This document shows, piece after piece, positions 55,477 to 64,000 of a stretch of 64,000 bases of DNA. The position numbers and the translations under genes were made by a program. Under the pieces are notes generated by a model that saw nothing but the letters and a program-made list of their open reading frames with translations, was not told the origin of the DNA and made no database searches. Positions within the stretch are counted from its first letter, which is position 1; the number at the start of each line of letters is the position of its first letter. Where the stretch lies: positions 682,001 to 746,000 of the forward strand of contig CAXXIH010000003.1 in assembly GCA_963663365.2 (NCBI GenBank). Reading direction: 5' to 3'. The DNA comes from G963663365 sp963663365 (GTDB lineage: Bacteria; Hinthialibacterota; Hinthialibacteria; Hinthialibacterales; G963663365).

Positions 55477-57753
55477 ATGGCAGAGAGCAGCACGATAACT
55501 ACGCAAGGCGGTCAGGAGCCATCCGGTGGGCCGTCCATCCAAACAGCACAATGGCTTGCTCCCTGCATTGCCGCCGCATCTGTCATCGTCTGTGGATTGC
55601 CACTACTTCATCCCGGCCGTTTTATGGTCATGGGGGATATTGCGGAGCAGTTTCTGGCATGGGAAGTCTTGATTCGGCAAGCCTTTACGGAAGGGCGGCT
55701 GCCATTATGGAATGACGGGGCTTTAGGCGGATATCCACTTCTGGCAAACCTGCAATCATCTGTTTTCTACCCGCCGGATCTGATTTTGCTCGGCGTCGAA
55801 GTCCTGCGGCACTTCAACATCTCGCTGTTTTTGCATCTCTTCGTAGCGGCCTTCGGAACGTATCTTTTGGCCCGGAAGCATGGTATTTCTCCCGCAGGTT
55901 CAAGTCTGGCGGCGGTATCGTGGAGTCTGTCCGGCTTTACGATGATTCATCTTCCATTTGGAAATCATCTAACCGTAGTGGGCGCCAGTTGGATTCCATG
56001 GGTGTTCCTGGGCGCAGCATTGACCGTGTCGCGGCGTGATGCACTGGCGATCGCGGCCACCGCACCCCTTATTGCCATGCAGTTCTTGGCAGGACATCCG
56101 CAGATGTTTGTGTATGCCGTGTCATTCGCGTCGCTGTATGTGCTTTTATCGTGTCCATGGCGATCCGATTCGTCAAAAACTCGAGGCATTCTCGGAACTT
56201 GGATATTGAGTCTTGTGTTGGGTGCGTTGCTTTGTTCGATTCAGCTGATTCCGGTTGTTGAATGGATTCCCTACACCGCACGGCATGAGGCCTTGGATTT
56301 CAACCAGGCCACTGAATTCGGATTCGGCTTTCACCGACTTATCGCATTGTTTTTGCCTGACTTCTTTGGCTCTCATATCAATCCCGGATATCAACATTGG
56401 GATAACTTCGCCTACTGGTCCAATGCGTATATCGGCGGATTCACGATTCTGGCCGCATGTCTGGCTTTGGTTGGCCCGGGATCACAGCGCAAGCTGATGC
56501 GGATTCTTTTTGTGGTGGGTTTTGCGGCTTTTCTGTGTGCCTGCGGGCGTGATAATCCTCTGTACCGTATTGTTCTGATGTTGCCGGGATTCAAGCATTT
56601 CCGCGCTCCTGCCAAATTTATCCCGATTTTCAGCTTATGCATGGCGGTTATGGCCGGAGCGGGTCTGGATTCTCTCATATGCGACAACAAAAATGCCCGG
56701 CGGATTTGGAATCGAATCCTGCTGTGCACGCCGCCGGTTCTGATCGGTTTGATTCTCTGGGGGTGGTTTGGAGTGTCCGGGGAACTTCGGGAGATACATC
56801 ACGCCAGCTGGTCTACATCGCTTGGCAGCGTGCAATGGATTCCGCTATTGCTCTCCATCGGAATGGTGTTCTGGTTGCAGAAGATGCAGTCCCCGAAGCT
56901 CAAAACGGCTATCCCCTTGCTCCTAGTAGCCGTAATGGGGCTGGATTTAGTCATTTACAGTAAACCGTGGGTATCTGCATCTCTGGTTGACCGGCGGAGT
57001 GCCAGCGCCCTGCTCTATCCGCGTCCGGATATGAAATGGCTACTGAAAAAACAAGAAGAAGAAGGCTTTTTTCGTATCGCCACGGCTTCCGGGACCGGCT
57101 TACCGAATTTGTATGCCATTCATGGCCTATCCAACTTATCGGGATACGATCCAATGGCTCCTGCATCGACAATCGATTTTGTTGCAGAGTTTGAGGGAAA
57201 GGCGCCGGGAGAATATCGGGATGATGTGAGTGTAAGCCATGCTGGGAGAAAACTTGCCGACCGGTTTGTCAAGTATGTTGTCTTGCAACCTCAAAGAGTA
57301 TTGAGTTCCGATAAGACGGTTTGGGAGGGCGGTTATGCCAACATCGTTGAAATACCCAACTGGCAAGAGGACCGTTTTGCGGTAAACGGACTTGAGGAGT
57401 CCGACCGATGCCAGGTTCTTGAATTCGGGCCGGGTAAGCTCCTATTGAATATCGAACTGGAAAAGCCACAGACAGTAACACTGCCTCTCACGTATGCACC
57501 CGGATGGCGTTACTCGGTAGATGACAATCCCGTTCAGACATCGTGTTCTCCAAACAATGGTTTGGCTGCTTTGAGACTCCATAGCGGCGAGCATCAAGTG
57601 ACACTAGAATACTCTTCTCGATCTGTTTTATGGGGGGAGGCTTTGTCGCTTGCGGGGTTGGTTATTTTAGGAGTTATATCCCTCTGGGGATGGAAGCAAA
57701 GCAAAGATATTTCTATACAAAAACTAGCGTCCGAGTGTACGTTATCCCATTGA
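55477..57753 (+). CDS. YfhO-family polytopic membrane protein
   Basis: A 758-residue integral membrane protein with about a dozen hydrophobic segments and a soluble C-terminal beta-rich domain before a last helix. The N-terminal region has GDIAEQFLAWEVLIRQAFTEGRLPLWN and LLANLQSSVFYPPDLI, the pattern of YfhO proteins and related lipid-linked-sugar glycosyltransferases of the GT-C fold. In Bacillus, YfhO affects teichoic acid glycosylation; the role here is unknown. A GT4 glycosyltransferase lies further downstream (60857). ATG 55477 is favoured over the TTG three codons earlier. Confidence 0.75.
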   Translation: MAESSTITTQGGQEPSGGPSIQTAQWLAPCIAAASVIVCGLPLLHPGRFMVMGDIAEQFLAWEVLIRQAFTEGRLPLWNDGALGGYPLLANLQSSVFYPPDLILLGVEVLRHFNISLFLHLFVAAFGTYLLARKHGISPAGSSLAAVSWSLSGFTMIHLPFGNHLTVVGASWIPWVFLGAALTVSRRDALAIAATAPLIAMQFLAGHPQMFVYAVSFASLYVLLSCPWRSDSSKTRGILGTWILSLVLGALLCSIQLIPVVEWIPYTARHEALDFNQATEFGFGFHRLIALFLPDFFGSHINPGYQHWDNFAYWSNAYIGGFTILAACLALVGPGSQRKLMRILFVVGFAAFLCACGRDNPLYRIVLMLPGFKHFRAPAKFIPIFSLCMAVMAGAGLDSLICDNKNARRIWNRILLCTPPVLIGLILWGWFGVSGELREIHHASWSTSLGSVQWIPLLLSIGMVFWLQKMQSPKLKTAIPLLLVAVMGLDLVIYSKPWVSASLVDRRSASALLYPRPDMKWLLKKQEEEGFFRIATASGTGLPNLYAIHGLSNLSGYDPMAPASTIDFVAEFEGKAPGEYRDDVSVSHAGRKLADRFVKYVVLQPQRVLSSDKTVWEGGYANIVEIPNWQEDRFAVNGLEESDRCQVLEFGPGKLLLNIELEKPQTVTLPLTYAPGWRYSVDDNPVQTSCSPNNGLAALRLHSGEHQVTLEYSSRSVLWGEALSLAGLVILGVISLWGWKQSKDISIQKLASECTLSH

Positions 57754-57873
57754 CACAGCACCCGGACGTAATCAGGTTATACTGTTATTGGGGAAGCTAA
57801 AACCACCCGATTTCAAATAATTTAAATGCCGCGGCCTCTACAGGCGACTCTGCGGCATGAAAGGATAACGATT

Positions 57874-58902
57874 ATGGTGAAGATTGGTGTGAACGGATTT
57901 GGGCGTATCGGCCGCCTCGTAGCGCGTGCCGCCCTCGAATCAAAGGATGTCGAACTTGTCGGAATTCACGATATCGCCGACGCAAGTACGCTTGCATTGC
58001 TGTTCAAGTATGACTCTGTCCATGGCGTGCTTCCGAACGAAGTGAAAGACGACGGCGACGCCATTGTTGTTGACGGCAAAAAGATTCCCGTCTTGGTCAA
58101 GCGCGACGGCGGCAAAATCGTTCCTCGTCCACCCTCAGACATTCCCTGGGATGAAGTCGGGGCCGAGATCGTTGTCGAAAGCACCGGGCTTTTCCGTACA
58201 GAAGAAACAGCCGGCGGGCACTTAAAAGCCTCCTCAGTTAAGAAAGTCATCATCAGCGCTCCTTCAAGCGACTGCCCCATGTTCGTTATGGGTGTCAATG
58301 AAGACAAATATGATGCCGCCAGCCAAAATGTGATTTCGAATGCTTCCTGCACCACGAACTGCTTGGCTCCGCCTGTAAAGGTTATTAATGATTTGGCCGG
58401 TATTGAGCGCGGTCTGATGACCACAATTCATGCTTATACCAACGACCAGAATATCCAAGACGGTCCGCACAAGGATCTTCGCCGTGCACGCGCTGCGGCT
58501 CTTTCAATGATCCCGACCAAGACCGGTGCTGCTGCCGCTATTGGTAAGGTTATTCCTGAACTGAATGGCAAGTTGGATGGTTTCGCGATTCGCGTCCCAA
58601 CGCCGAATGTCAGTGTTGTTGACTTGACATTCAACGTCAGCAAGGCCGTTACCGCCGAGCAGATCAATGAAGCTGTCAAGAAGGCCGCTGAAGGCCCCAT
58701 GAAGGGAATCCTCGGTTATAGCGATCTTCCGCTGGTTTCTATCGACTTCAACCACTGCCCGCTTTCCTCGGCTTTCGATGCGCCCAACACCCGCGTTATC
58801 GATGAAAAGCTCGTGAAAGTCTTGGCTTGGTATGACAATGAATGGGGCTACTCAAACCGCGTTATCGACTTGGCGTTGTATATTGCCGGTAAGGGACTCT
58901 AA
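57874..58902 (+). CDS. gap: Glyceraldehyde-3-phosphate dehydrogenase, type I
   Basis: A 342-residue glycolytic enzyme oxidising glyceraldehyde-3-phosphate to 1,3-bisphosphoglycerate with NAD. It has the NAD motif VNGFGRIGRL, catalytic C159 in SNASCTTNCLAP, the partner His in LMTTIHAYTNDQ, and WYDNEWGYSNR at the C-terminus. ATG 57874 follows AAGGATAA; an in-frame start at 57826 would add 16 residues not seen in the family. It is the first gene of a gap-pgk-secG group on the plus strand. Confidence 0.97.
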   Translation: MVKIGVNGFGRIGRLVARAALESKDVELVGIHDIADASTLALLFKYDSVHGVLPNEVKDDGDAIVVDGKKIPVLVKRDGGKIVPRPPSDIPWDEVGAEIVVESTGLFRTEETAGGHLKASSVKKVIISAPSSDCPMFVMGVNEDKYDAASQNVISNASCTTNCLAPPVKVINDLAGIERGLMTTIHAYTNDQNIQDGPHKDLRRARAAALSMIPTKTGAAAAIGKVIPELNGKLDGFAIRVPTPNVSVVDLTFNVSKAVTAEQINEAVKKAAEGPMKGILGYSDLPLVSIDFNHCPLSSAFDAPNTRVIDEKLVKVLAWYDNEWGYSNRVIDLALYIAGKGL

Positions 58903-58976
58903 GCCCTGTTTATTGCAAATTGGCCGCTGTTTCCGCTTCGTGGCGGTTACACCGCCAATGAAATCTGAGAGCATCG

Positions 58977-59006
58977 GGGCCGGACCGGCGAGTGTTGGTC
59001 CGGCCC
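58977..59006 (+). terminator. Hairpin between gap and pgk
   Basis: A ten-bp perfect stem (GGGCCGGACC/GGTCCGGCCC) has a ten-base loop. It is followed by TGTTATC, a poor T-run, so termination may be partial and pgk may still be reached from the gap promoter. Confidence 0.55.
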
Positions 59007-59142
59007 TGTTATCATCCGCCCAAAAATCCATCATCCTTTCCGAGCAAAGCGAGCAAGATTTAATCATGCGGGCGAGCTGGGGCCAGGATGAGGCTGATAA
59101 ATCCTATTCCAAAAAACCTCCGGTTCAGGGGGGAGTGACATC

Positions 59143-60342
59143 ATGAAAAAGAAAAGTATAGAAAACGTACAACTCGCTGATAAACGGGTATTTATGCGCG
59201 CTGACTTTAATGTCCCTGTGAAAGATGGCGTGATTGGTGATGATACACGGATTCAAGCCACAATCCCGACGATTAAGTATATTTTGGATAAAAAACCGAA
59301 ACGTTTGGTGATTTCATCGCACCTTGGCCGCCCGGATGGCAAAGTCGTACCCGAGATGAGTTTGGCCCCGGTGGCCAAGCGCTTGGCTGAGATTCTTGGC
59401 CTCGATGTCGCCATGATGCCGGATTGTGTTGGCGATGAAGTCAAGGCCAAACTCGAAGCACTTCCCGAGGGCGGGATTGCTTTGCTCGAGAACGTCCGTT
59501 TTCACGCCGAAGAGACATCAAAGGTCGAAGCGGAAGTCGATTCCCTTGCCAAGCAGTTCGGTGAGTTTGCCGATGTGTTTATCGGCGATGCCTTTGGTTC
59601 GGCGCACCGTGCTCACGCATCTGTATGCAATGTGGCCAAGTTTGTGGACGAAGCGGCGGCCGGTTTCCTTCTGAAAAAGGAAATCGATTATCTTATCGGT
59701 GCTATCGAAGCCCCCGAACGGCCTTTTGTGGCGATTCTGGGCGGCGCCAAGATTTCCGGAAAGATCGATGTGATCTCAAATCTTTTGGGCAAGGTCGATT
59801 CTATTCTGATTGGTGGCGCCATGGCTTATACCTTCCTCAAGGCGATGGGAATCGAAGTTGGCAAGTCCCTTGTGGAAGAAGATCGTATCGAACTCGCCAA
59901 AGAGACATTGGAAAAGGCCAAAAGTGCTGGCAAGGAACTGATTCTGCCAACCGATCATTTGGTAGCAGCAGCCTGCGAAGCAGGCCAGGCTACACAGGCC
60001 ACCGAAGGCCAAGCGATTCCGGCCGATATGGTTGCCGTGGACATCGGTCCCAAGACAGTCGAACTCTATAAGAGCAAGGTTGGCGCAGCGAAGACCGTGG
60101 TTTGGAACGGCCCCATGGGCGTATTTGAAATCGAGGGCTTCAATGGCGGCACAATTGCTGTCGCTGAGGCATTAGCCGCTTCTTCCGCAACCAGTATTGT
60201 CGGTGGAGGCGATTCTGTTTCCGCTGTAAAGAAGGCCGGTGTTGCCGACAAAATGACCCATATCAGCACCGGCGGCGGCGCTTCGCTCGAACTTTTGGAA
60301 GGCAAAGTACTGCCTGGCTTGGCTGCCCTCGACGAGGCGTAA
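59143..60342 (+). CDS. pgk: Phosphoglycerate kinase
   Basis: A 399-residue glycolytic kinase making ATP from 1,3-bisphosphoglycerate. Substrate motifs include VFMRADFNVPVKDG, SSHLGRPDG, LLENVRFHAEE and GDAFGSAHRAHAS. Nucleotide motifs are FVAILGGAKISGKI, VVWNGPMGVFE and THISTGGGASLELLEGK. The length is typical. GGGGGGAGTG precedes the ATG. It stands between gap and secG. Confidence 0.98.
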   Translation: MKKKSIENVQLADKRVFMRADFNVPVKDGVIGDDTRIQATIPTIKYILDKKPKRLVISSHLGRPDGKVVPEMSLAPVAKRLAEILGLDVAMMPDCVGDEVKAKLEALPEGGIALLENVRFHAEETSKVEAEVDSLAKQFGEFADVFIGDAFGSAHRAHASVCNVAKFVDEAAAGFLLKKEIDYLIGAIEAPERPFVAILGGAKISGKIDVISNLLGKVDSILIGGAMAYTFLKAMGIEVGKSLVEEDRIELAKETLEKAKSAGKELILPTDHLVAAACEAGQATQATEGQAIPADMVAVDIGPKTVELYKSKVGAAKTVVWNGPMGVFEIEGFNGGTIAVAEALAASSATSIVGGGDSVSAVKKAGVADKMTHISTGGGASLELLEGKVLPGLAALDEA

Positions 60343-60375
60343 ACGAAGCCATAGACTTTTCACAAGTAGACAAAT

Positions 60376-60420
60376 CCGCGGTTCCTGGTTTTTGCCGGGA
60401 ACCGCGGCTATTGTTTTCCG
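60376..60420 (+). terminator. Rho-independent-type terminator after pgk
   Basis: CCGCGGTTCC (60376-60385) pairs perfectly with GGAACCGCGG (60398-60407). CTATTGTTTTCC follows. It lies 33 bases past the pgk stop, upstream of secG. Confidence 0.75.
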
Positions 60421-60475
60421 GGTGTAATTCGTATACACATAACACCCCTAAAGCGTAAAACACCCTTGAGGCTGA

Positions 60476-60844
60476 ATGATGTTAGAATTTCTTTATGCGC
60501 TGGTTTATCTCGTTGTTTGTATCATTTTAATCTTTTTGATTCTGATCCAGTCCAGCAAAGGCAGTGGCCTTCAGGGCGCATTTGGAGCCGGTGGCGGATC
60601 AGCGGATAGTTTTATGGGCGCGGCATCGAGCGCCACGGTCGTTGTTAAGGCTGCTATCGGATTCTCTATCGCTTTCTTGCTTCTCACCATTTCTTATTCA
60701 TTTATGCCTCACGAGAAGAAAATCGATTCGGTTATGAACGAGACTGCCGCCGGTTTGATGTCGATTGACGAAGCCCAGACTCAAGATGCTGCTGCTCCCG
60801 CAGGTGGCACGGAAGGCGCCGGTGCAGAGAATTCCGGCTCCTAA
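60476..60844 (+). CDS. secG: Preprotein translocase subunit SecG
   Basis: A 122-residue inner-membrane protein with two membrane helices (ALVYLVVCIILIFLILIQ and AAIGFSIAFLLLTISYSF). The cytoplasmic loop carries the conserved SSKGSGLQGAFGAGGG and SADSFMGA. A Gln/Ala/Gly-rich tail follows. It joins SecYE to assist protein export. Position after pgk is conserved in many bacteria, usually with tpiA between the two; here tpiA is absent. Confidence 0.95.
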   Translation: MMLEFLYALVYLVVCIILIFLILIQSSKGSGLQGAFGAGGGSADSFMGAASSATVVVKAAIGFSIAFLLLTISYSFMPHEKKIDSVMNETAAGLMSIDEAQTQDAAAPAGGTEGAGAENSGS

Positions 60845-60856
60845 CGGCCGATTCCG

Positions 60857-62107
60857 GTGACAGCCAGTAATCCATCTCCTACCACGCAAAAGGATCCGAT
60901 CCGAATTGTCCGTATTATTGCCAGGCTTAATGTAGGCGGTCCTGCTATTCATGTCATTTTATTAAGTGAGCGGATGCGTGCTCTCGGCTACGACACGCTG
61001 CTTGTGAGCGGAAAAGAGGCCGACCATGAAGGGGATATGCTTTACCTGGCCGAGGAACGTGGCGTAGAGCCATTACGCTTGCCCGCACTTGGGCGGGAAC
61101 TGCATCCGATCAAAGACCTCTGTACGCTCTGGAAACTGATTCGTATCCTGCGGCGCACCAAACCTCACATTGTCCATACCCATACTGCCAAAGCCGGAAC
61201 ATTGGGCCGTTTGGCCGCCCTCCTGTCCGGCGTTCCGGTGATTATTCATACTTTTCACGGCCACGTCTTTTCAGGCTATTTCAGCGACCGCAAGACGCGT
61301 TTGTTTTTAGCGGTGGAGCGTTTTTTGGCGCGTCACTCGACACGGGTCATCGGTGTCAGCGAAAAATGCTGCGCAGACCTTCGCGAGCTGGGAGTCAGCA
61401 ACCACGAACGCTTGCAGTGCATACCGCTCGGATTAGAACTCGAACGCTTCCCGAAAGCAGCAGAACAGCTGCGAGGAAAACTCCGTAACAGGTTTGGACT
61501 TGGGCCGGAACTGACCTTGATTGCCATCGTGGCCAGGATGGTCCCAATCAAAAGGCATGATGTTTTTTTGCGGGCTGTGGCGATGGTCTGTAGAGACTAT
61601 CCGAACGCCCGTTTCTTGATTGTCGGCGATGGCTCTACAAGGCCCGAAATGGAGCGTCTTGCGGAAGAATTGGGCATTTGCGATGTCCTTGTCTGGACGG
61701 GATTTATCGACGATCCGGCGGAAGTCTATGCCGATGTCGATTTGGTGGCGCTTACCTCAGATGACGAAGGTCTCCCGGTGGCGGTTATCGAATCTTTGTC
61801 ATCGGGGCGTCCTGTGGTTTCAACAAGTGTGGGTGGCGTTCCCGAATTGATCGAAGAGGGTGTCAGCGGATTTATGGCCGAACCGGGCCGGCCGGAGGAT
61901 TTCGCCCGGGCTCTCCGCTTGGGACTCGAGGCTCTCAAGCGGATCCCTGATCCCCATGGGAATCCCAGTCCGGGATGCCTGGATATGAAATCGGCACAAG
62001 AAAGAATCATCAAAAAGCTATCCATTGATCGACTTGTGAAGGATCTGGACAGCCTGTACCGTCAATGCCTGGATGAGGTCACAAACGATGGCGAAACAAG
62101 ACAATAA
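60857..62107 (+). CDS. GT4-type glycosyltransferase
   Basis: A 416-residue retaining glycosyltransferase of the GT-B fold. The N-terminal half has RLNVGGPAIHVILLSERM and HIVHTHTAKAGTLGRLAA. The C-terminal half has IVARMVPIKRHDVFLRA, FLIVGDGSTRPEMERL and the EX7E-type DDEGLPVAVIESLSSGRPVVSTSVGG, where the nucleotide sugar binds. It is probably cytoplasmic and builds a lipid-linked or surface glycan. Translation begins at GTG 60857, 12 bases after secG, so the two may share a transcript. Its 3' end overlaps the GHMP kinase start by 20 bases. Confidence 0.88.
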   Translation: MTASNPSPTTQKDPIRIVRIIARLNVGGPAIHVILLSERMRALGYDTLLVSGKEADHEGDMLYLAEERGVEPLRLPALGRELHPIKDLCTLWKLIRILRRTKPHIVHTHTAKAGTLGRLAALLSGVPVIIHTFHGHVFSGYFSDRKTRLFLAVERFLARHSTRVIGVSEKCCADLRELGVSNHERLQCIPLGLELERFPKAAEQLRGKLRNRFGLGPELTLIAIVARMVPIKRHDVFLRAVAMVCRDYPNARFLIVGDGSTRPEMERLAEELGICDVLVWTGFIDDPAEVYADVDLVALTSDDEGLPVAVIESLSSGRPVVSTSVGGVPELIEEGVSGFMAEPGRPEDFARALRLGLEALKRIPDPHGNPSPGCLDMKSAQERIIKKLSIDRLVKDLDSLYRQCLDEVTNDGETRQ

Positions 62108-63191
62108 TCTTACTTCTCTTATCCGTTCGCGTGCACCGGTACGAATCGATCTGGCCGGGGGCTGGTCGGATGTTGCCGAGTTTTGCAGGGAGACGCCGGG
62201 CGCGGTTGTGAATGTGGCGCTGGCGATTCATGCCCACGTTACGCTTTCGAAGCGTGGCAAACCGGAACAGGCTGCGGGCTATTTATCTCCGGAAAGCGAC
62301 AAGAACCTGAAGCGGCGAGGCCATCTAAGCGAACAGGCCGTGAGTATTTATTCCAGCGATTTTGAAGAGTATATCGAAGCGGCCAGCATTCGTGATTTGG
62401 AATATGACGGCAATATCGATCTGGTAAAAGCGGCTATGCGCGCCATGGATGTTCCCGGCGGTTTTGACCTCATTACATCGTCTACAGCGCCTCCAGGCAG
62501 CGGCCTGGGTACATCTGCGGCGATGGGCGTAGCGCTTTTGGGCGCATTATGCCGGTATGACAGGCGTTATATGGTTGCCTATGAGTTGGCTGAAGAAGCC
62601 AGCCGGATTGAACGCGAAGAGTTGGGTATCCGGGGCGGCAAGCAAGATCATTATGCGAGTGCGCTTGGCGGCATCCATTTCTTTGAGTTTCACGGTCCCG
62701 TGGTTCAAACCTCTTCTCTGCCCCTGCAACGCGCGACGGTATTGGAACTCGAAACAAATTTAATCGTCGCTTATACGGGTGAATCCCGTCTTTCAGGCGA
62801 GGTGCATGCCCAGGTTGCGGAGCGGTTTTCTTCTGGTGACCAGGGGACCATTGGAGCGATCGAAGATCTGAAGCAGATTGCCCGTACGCTAAAATGCGCA
62901 CTGATGGCCGGTGATTGGCGGGAGATCGGCAGGCTGATCGATGCCAATTGGGATGCTCAAAAGCGTCTGCACAGCGCGACCAGCACGGCTCGTATCGAAG
63001 AATGTCTTAGCGCCGCCAAACAAGAAGGCGCTTTGGGAGGCAAAGCCGGGGGCGCAGGCGGCGGTGGTTGTGTGTTGGTGTTGGCGCCACCGGACCGGGC
63101 GCACCGGGTACGCCGCGCGCTGGAGGCACTCGACACTCAACTACTTGAAGTGGCACTCGATCATCACGGTGTCGAAGTCTGGGATATTTAG
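62088..63191 (+). CDS. GHMP-family sugar kinase (HddA/fucokinase-like)
   Basis: A 367-residue GHMP kinase. Motif 1 is RAPVRIDLAGGWSDV, in the form seen in D-glycero-D-manno-heptose-7-phosphate kinases and fucokinase-type proteins. Motif 2, the ATP loop, is PPGSGLGTSAA. Motif 3 is GGKAGGAGGGGCVLVL. It likely phosphorylates the anomeric or another hydroxyl of a sugar feeding NDP-sugar synthesis. ATG 62088 overlaps the end of the GT4 gene by 20 bases, so translation is coupled and the kinase may supply the donor for that transferase. No ADP-heptose or GDP-sugar pyrophosphorylase is present in the window. Confidence 0.8.
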   Translation: MAKQDNNLTSLIRSRAPVRIDLAGGWSDVAEFCRETPGAVVNVALAIHAHVTLSKRGKPEQAAGYLSPESDKNLKRRGHLSEQAVSIYSSDFEEYIEAASIRDLEYDGNIDLVKAAMRAMDVPGGFDLITSSTAPPGSGLGTSAAMGVALLGALCRYDRRYMVAYELAEEASRIEREELGIRGGKQDHYASALGGIHFFEFHGPVVQTSSLPLQRATVLELETNLIVAYTGESRLSGEVHAQVAERFSSGDQGTIGAIEDLKQIARTLKCALMAGDWREIGRLIDANWDAQKRLHSATSTARIEECLSAAKQEGALGGKAGGAGGGGCVLVLAPPDRAHRVRRALEALDTQLLEVALDHHGVEVWDI

Positions 63192-63302
63192 TTCCTTAAA
63201 TAAACAAACCCGGAAATCCGGTCGAATTTTCCGGCCGGATCACCTCTTTCTATGTGCCAATATCCCTTGGTAATCAGGAAAATTGGGTACTTGTGCTTTG
63301 AT

Positions 63303-63332
63303 TTGGGATTGATTTATCTTAATACCTATAAT
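63303..63332 (+). promoter_or_regulatory. Sigma-70-type promoter of the lipoprotein gene
   Basis: The -10 box is a perfect TATAAT at 63327-63332. An upstream TTGGGA (63303-63308) serves as -35 with an 18-base spacer. The -10 box ends 33 bases before ATG 63366, which itself follows AAGGAGAGAGAG. Confidence 0.6.
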
Positions 63333-63365
63333 GTTTCCAATCCCTAATGGCTTAAGGAGAGAGAG

Positions 63366-63851
63366 ATGAATTGTAAGAAGGAACGTTTTCATTGCAGTCT
63401 GATATTGGCTTGTGGCTTGGGACTTATTTTAATTTTCGGGGGATGTTCGACCACCGAGGAAACGGTTTCCACTCCACAGGCAACGGTGGTTGCAGGTCCT
63501 ACTGTGGCCGTGAGTACGCCTAGTCTCAGCGGTGTTTGGGAAAAACCTTATGGGCAGGGCGATACAGAATCCAAAATACAGTTTGCTTTTGTGGGCGATA
63601 CTCTAATTGGTATTGGGTTAAGCAACCGAAGTTATGGCGGGATTTTGGGCATGGCCTTAATGTCCTATAACATCTCTTCGCCGGGGCGTGTTGTTTGTAC
63701 TGTTAAACGTTTTAAAGATATCCCTGACGATCCTCCTATCGGTCATACCTTCTCGTTTTCATATGTGATTAACGAAGATGGAACCATGACCACATCACGT
63801 GTGTATGACGCTCCCGATTATCTTGCGGGAACGTGGAAGAAAATCGACTAA
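63366..63851 (+). CDS. Small lipoprotein of unknown function
   Basis: A 161-residue protein with a lipoprotein signal: basic N-terminus, hydrophobic LILACGLGLILIF and lipobox FGGC followed by STTEE. A Thr/Val/Pro-rich linker leads to a small beta-rich domain (SGVWEKPYGQG, KIQFAFVGDTLIGIG, SFSYVINEDGTM, LAGTWKKID). Paired G-W segments at both ends suggest a lipocalin-like barrel, but this is only a visual impression. A good promoter and ribosome site lie upstream. The last 149 bases of the window hold no gene I can support. Confidence 0.7.
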   Translation: MNCKKERFHCSLILACGLGLILIFGGCSTTEETVSTPQATVVAGPTVAVSTPSLSGVWEKPYGQGDTESKIQFAFVGDTLIGIGLSNRSYGGILGMALMSYNISSPGRVVCTVKRFKDIPDDPPIGHTFSFSYVINEDGTMTTSRVYDAPDYLAGTWKKID

Positions 63852-64000
63852 GTCAAATAGTCCAATACAAGTCATTCGAACCAGCACCAATCGGCCGTTG
63901 AATTCGTGCCGATGGGCCGGTCTTGAATGTAATGGTATAGTCAAAGGCGTTTCCGGCGTTTTTATCTAGAGGCTGGAAGCGCCTTTCAGTTTTCATGGCC

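Overview
The window reads as a chromosomal segment of an uncultured, polysaccharide-degrading Gram-negative bacterium. Tat-signal Gfo/Idh/MocA oxidoreductases, secreted sulfatases, GH36 enzymes, many large signal-peptide proteins and orphan pseudopilins with the FTLIELLIVVAIIGILAAIAIPNF-type N-terminus are typical of the PVC superphylum and of neighbouring lineages such as Sumerlaeota and Hydrogenedentota. The sequence alone does not decide the phylum.

Layout. (a) 1-2317: a STAND NTPase with a NACHT domain, on the minus strand and cut by the left edge; it is a candidate anti-phage gene. (b) 2.5-5.7 kb: a sulfatase and an oligogalacturonate-lyase-like beta-propeller, separated by an intergenic repeat cluster. 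(c) 5.7-10.1 kb: a minus-strand amidoligase operon (C39-like peptidase, RLAN/RimK ATP-grasp ligase, GCS2 ligase) behind an RMD1/DUF155 protein. (d) 10.3-27.9 kb: secreted carbohydrate and adhesion functions. These are a Gfo/Idh/MocA protein, a GH36 alpha-galactosidase, a three-gene operon (C-type lectin, propeller-like protein, alpha/alpha-barrel protein), a 1606-residue metalloprotease with fibronectin-III-like repeats, a 986-residue TlpA protein with carboxypeptidase-regulatory-like repeats, and a pseudopilin.

(e) 27.88-45.39 kb: an apparent integrated island. A ~63-bp sequence that includes the 3' end of tRNA-Leu(GAG) is repeated at both ends, and a truncated tyrosine recombinase and an IS3 remnant sit next to the tRNA. 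The cargo is almost entirely signal transduction. A five-gene plus-strand operon encodes a 2264-residue hybrid kinase, REC-HD-GYP, REC-kinase-REC-Hpt, a REC protein and a lone REC. A convergent pair encodes a FIST sensor and a soluble hybrid kinase. Together this looks like a horizontally moved multistep phosphorelay with a c-di-GMP phosphodiesterase output.

(f) 45.7-53.6 kb: glycerophosphodiesterase, URO-D-like protein, FGGY kinase, MDR dehydrogenase, STAS protein, FG-GAP protein and a second pseudopilin. (g) 53.7-63.9 kb: core genes (rpmG, tuf, tRNA-Thr, gap, pgk, secG) with a YfhO-type membrane protein, a GT4 glycosyltransferase, a GHMP kinase and a lipoprotein. A dispersed family of hairpin-rich intergenic repeats occurs at about 4.0, 14.1 and 46.9 kb.
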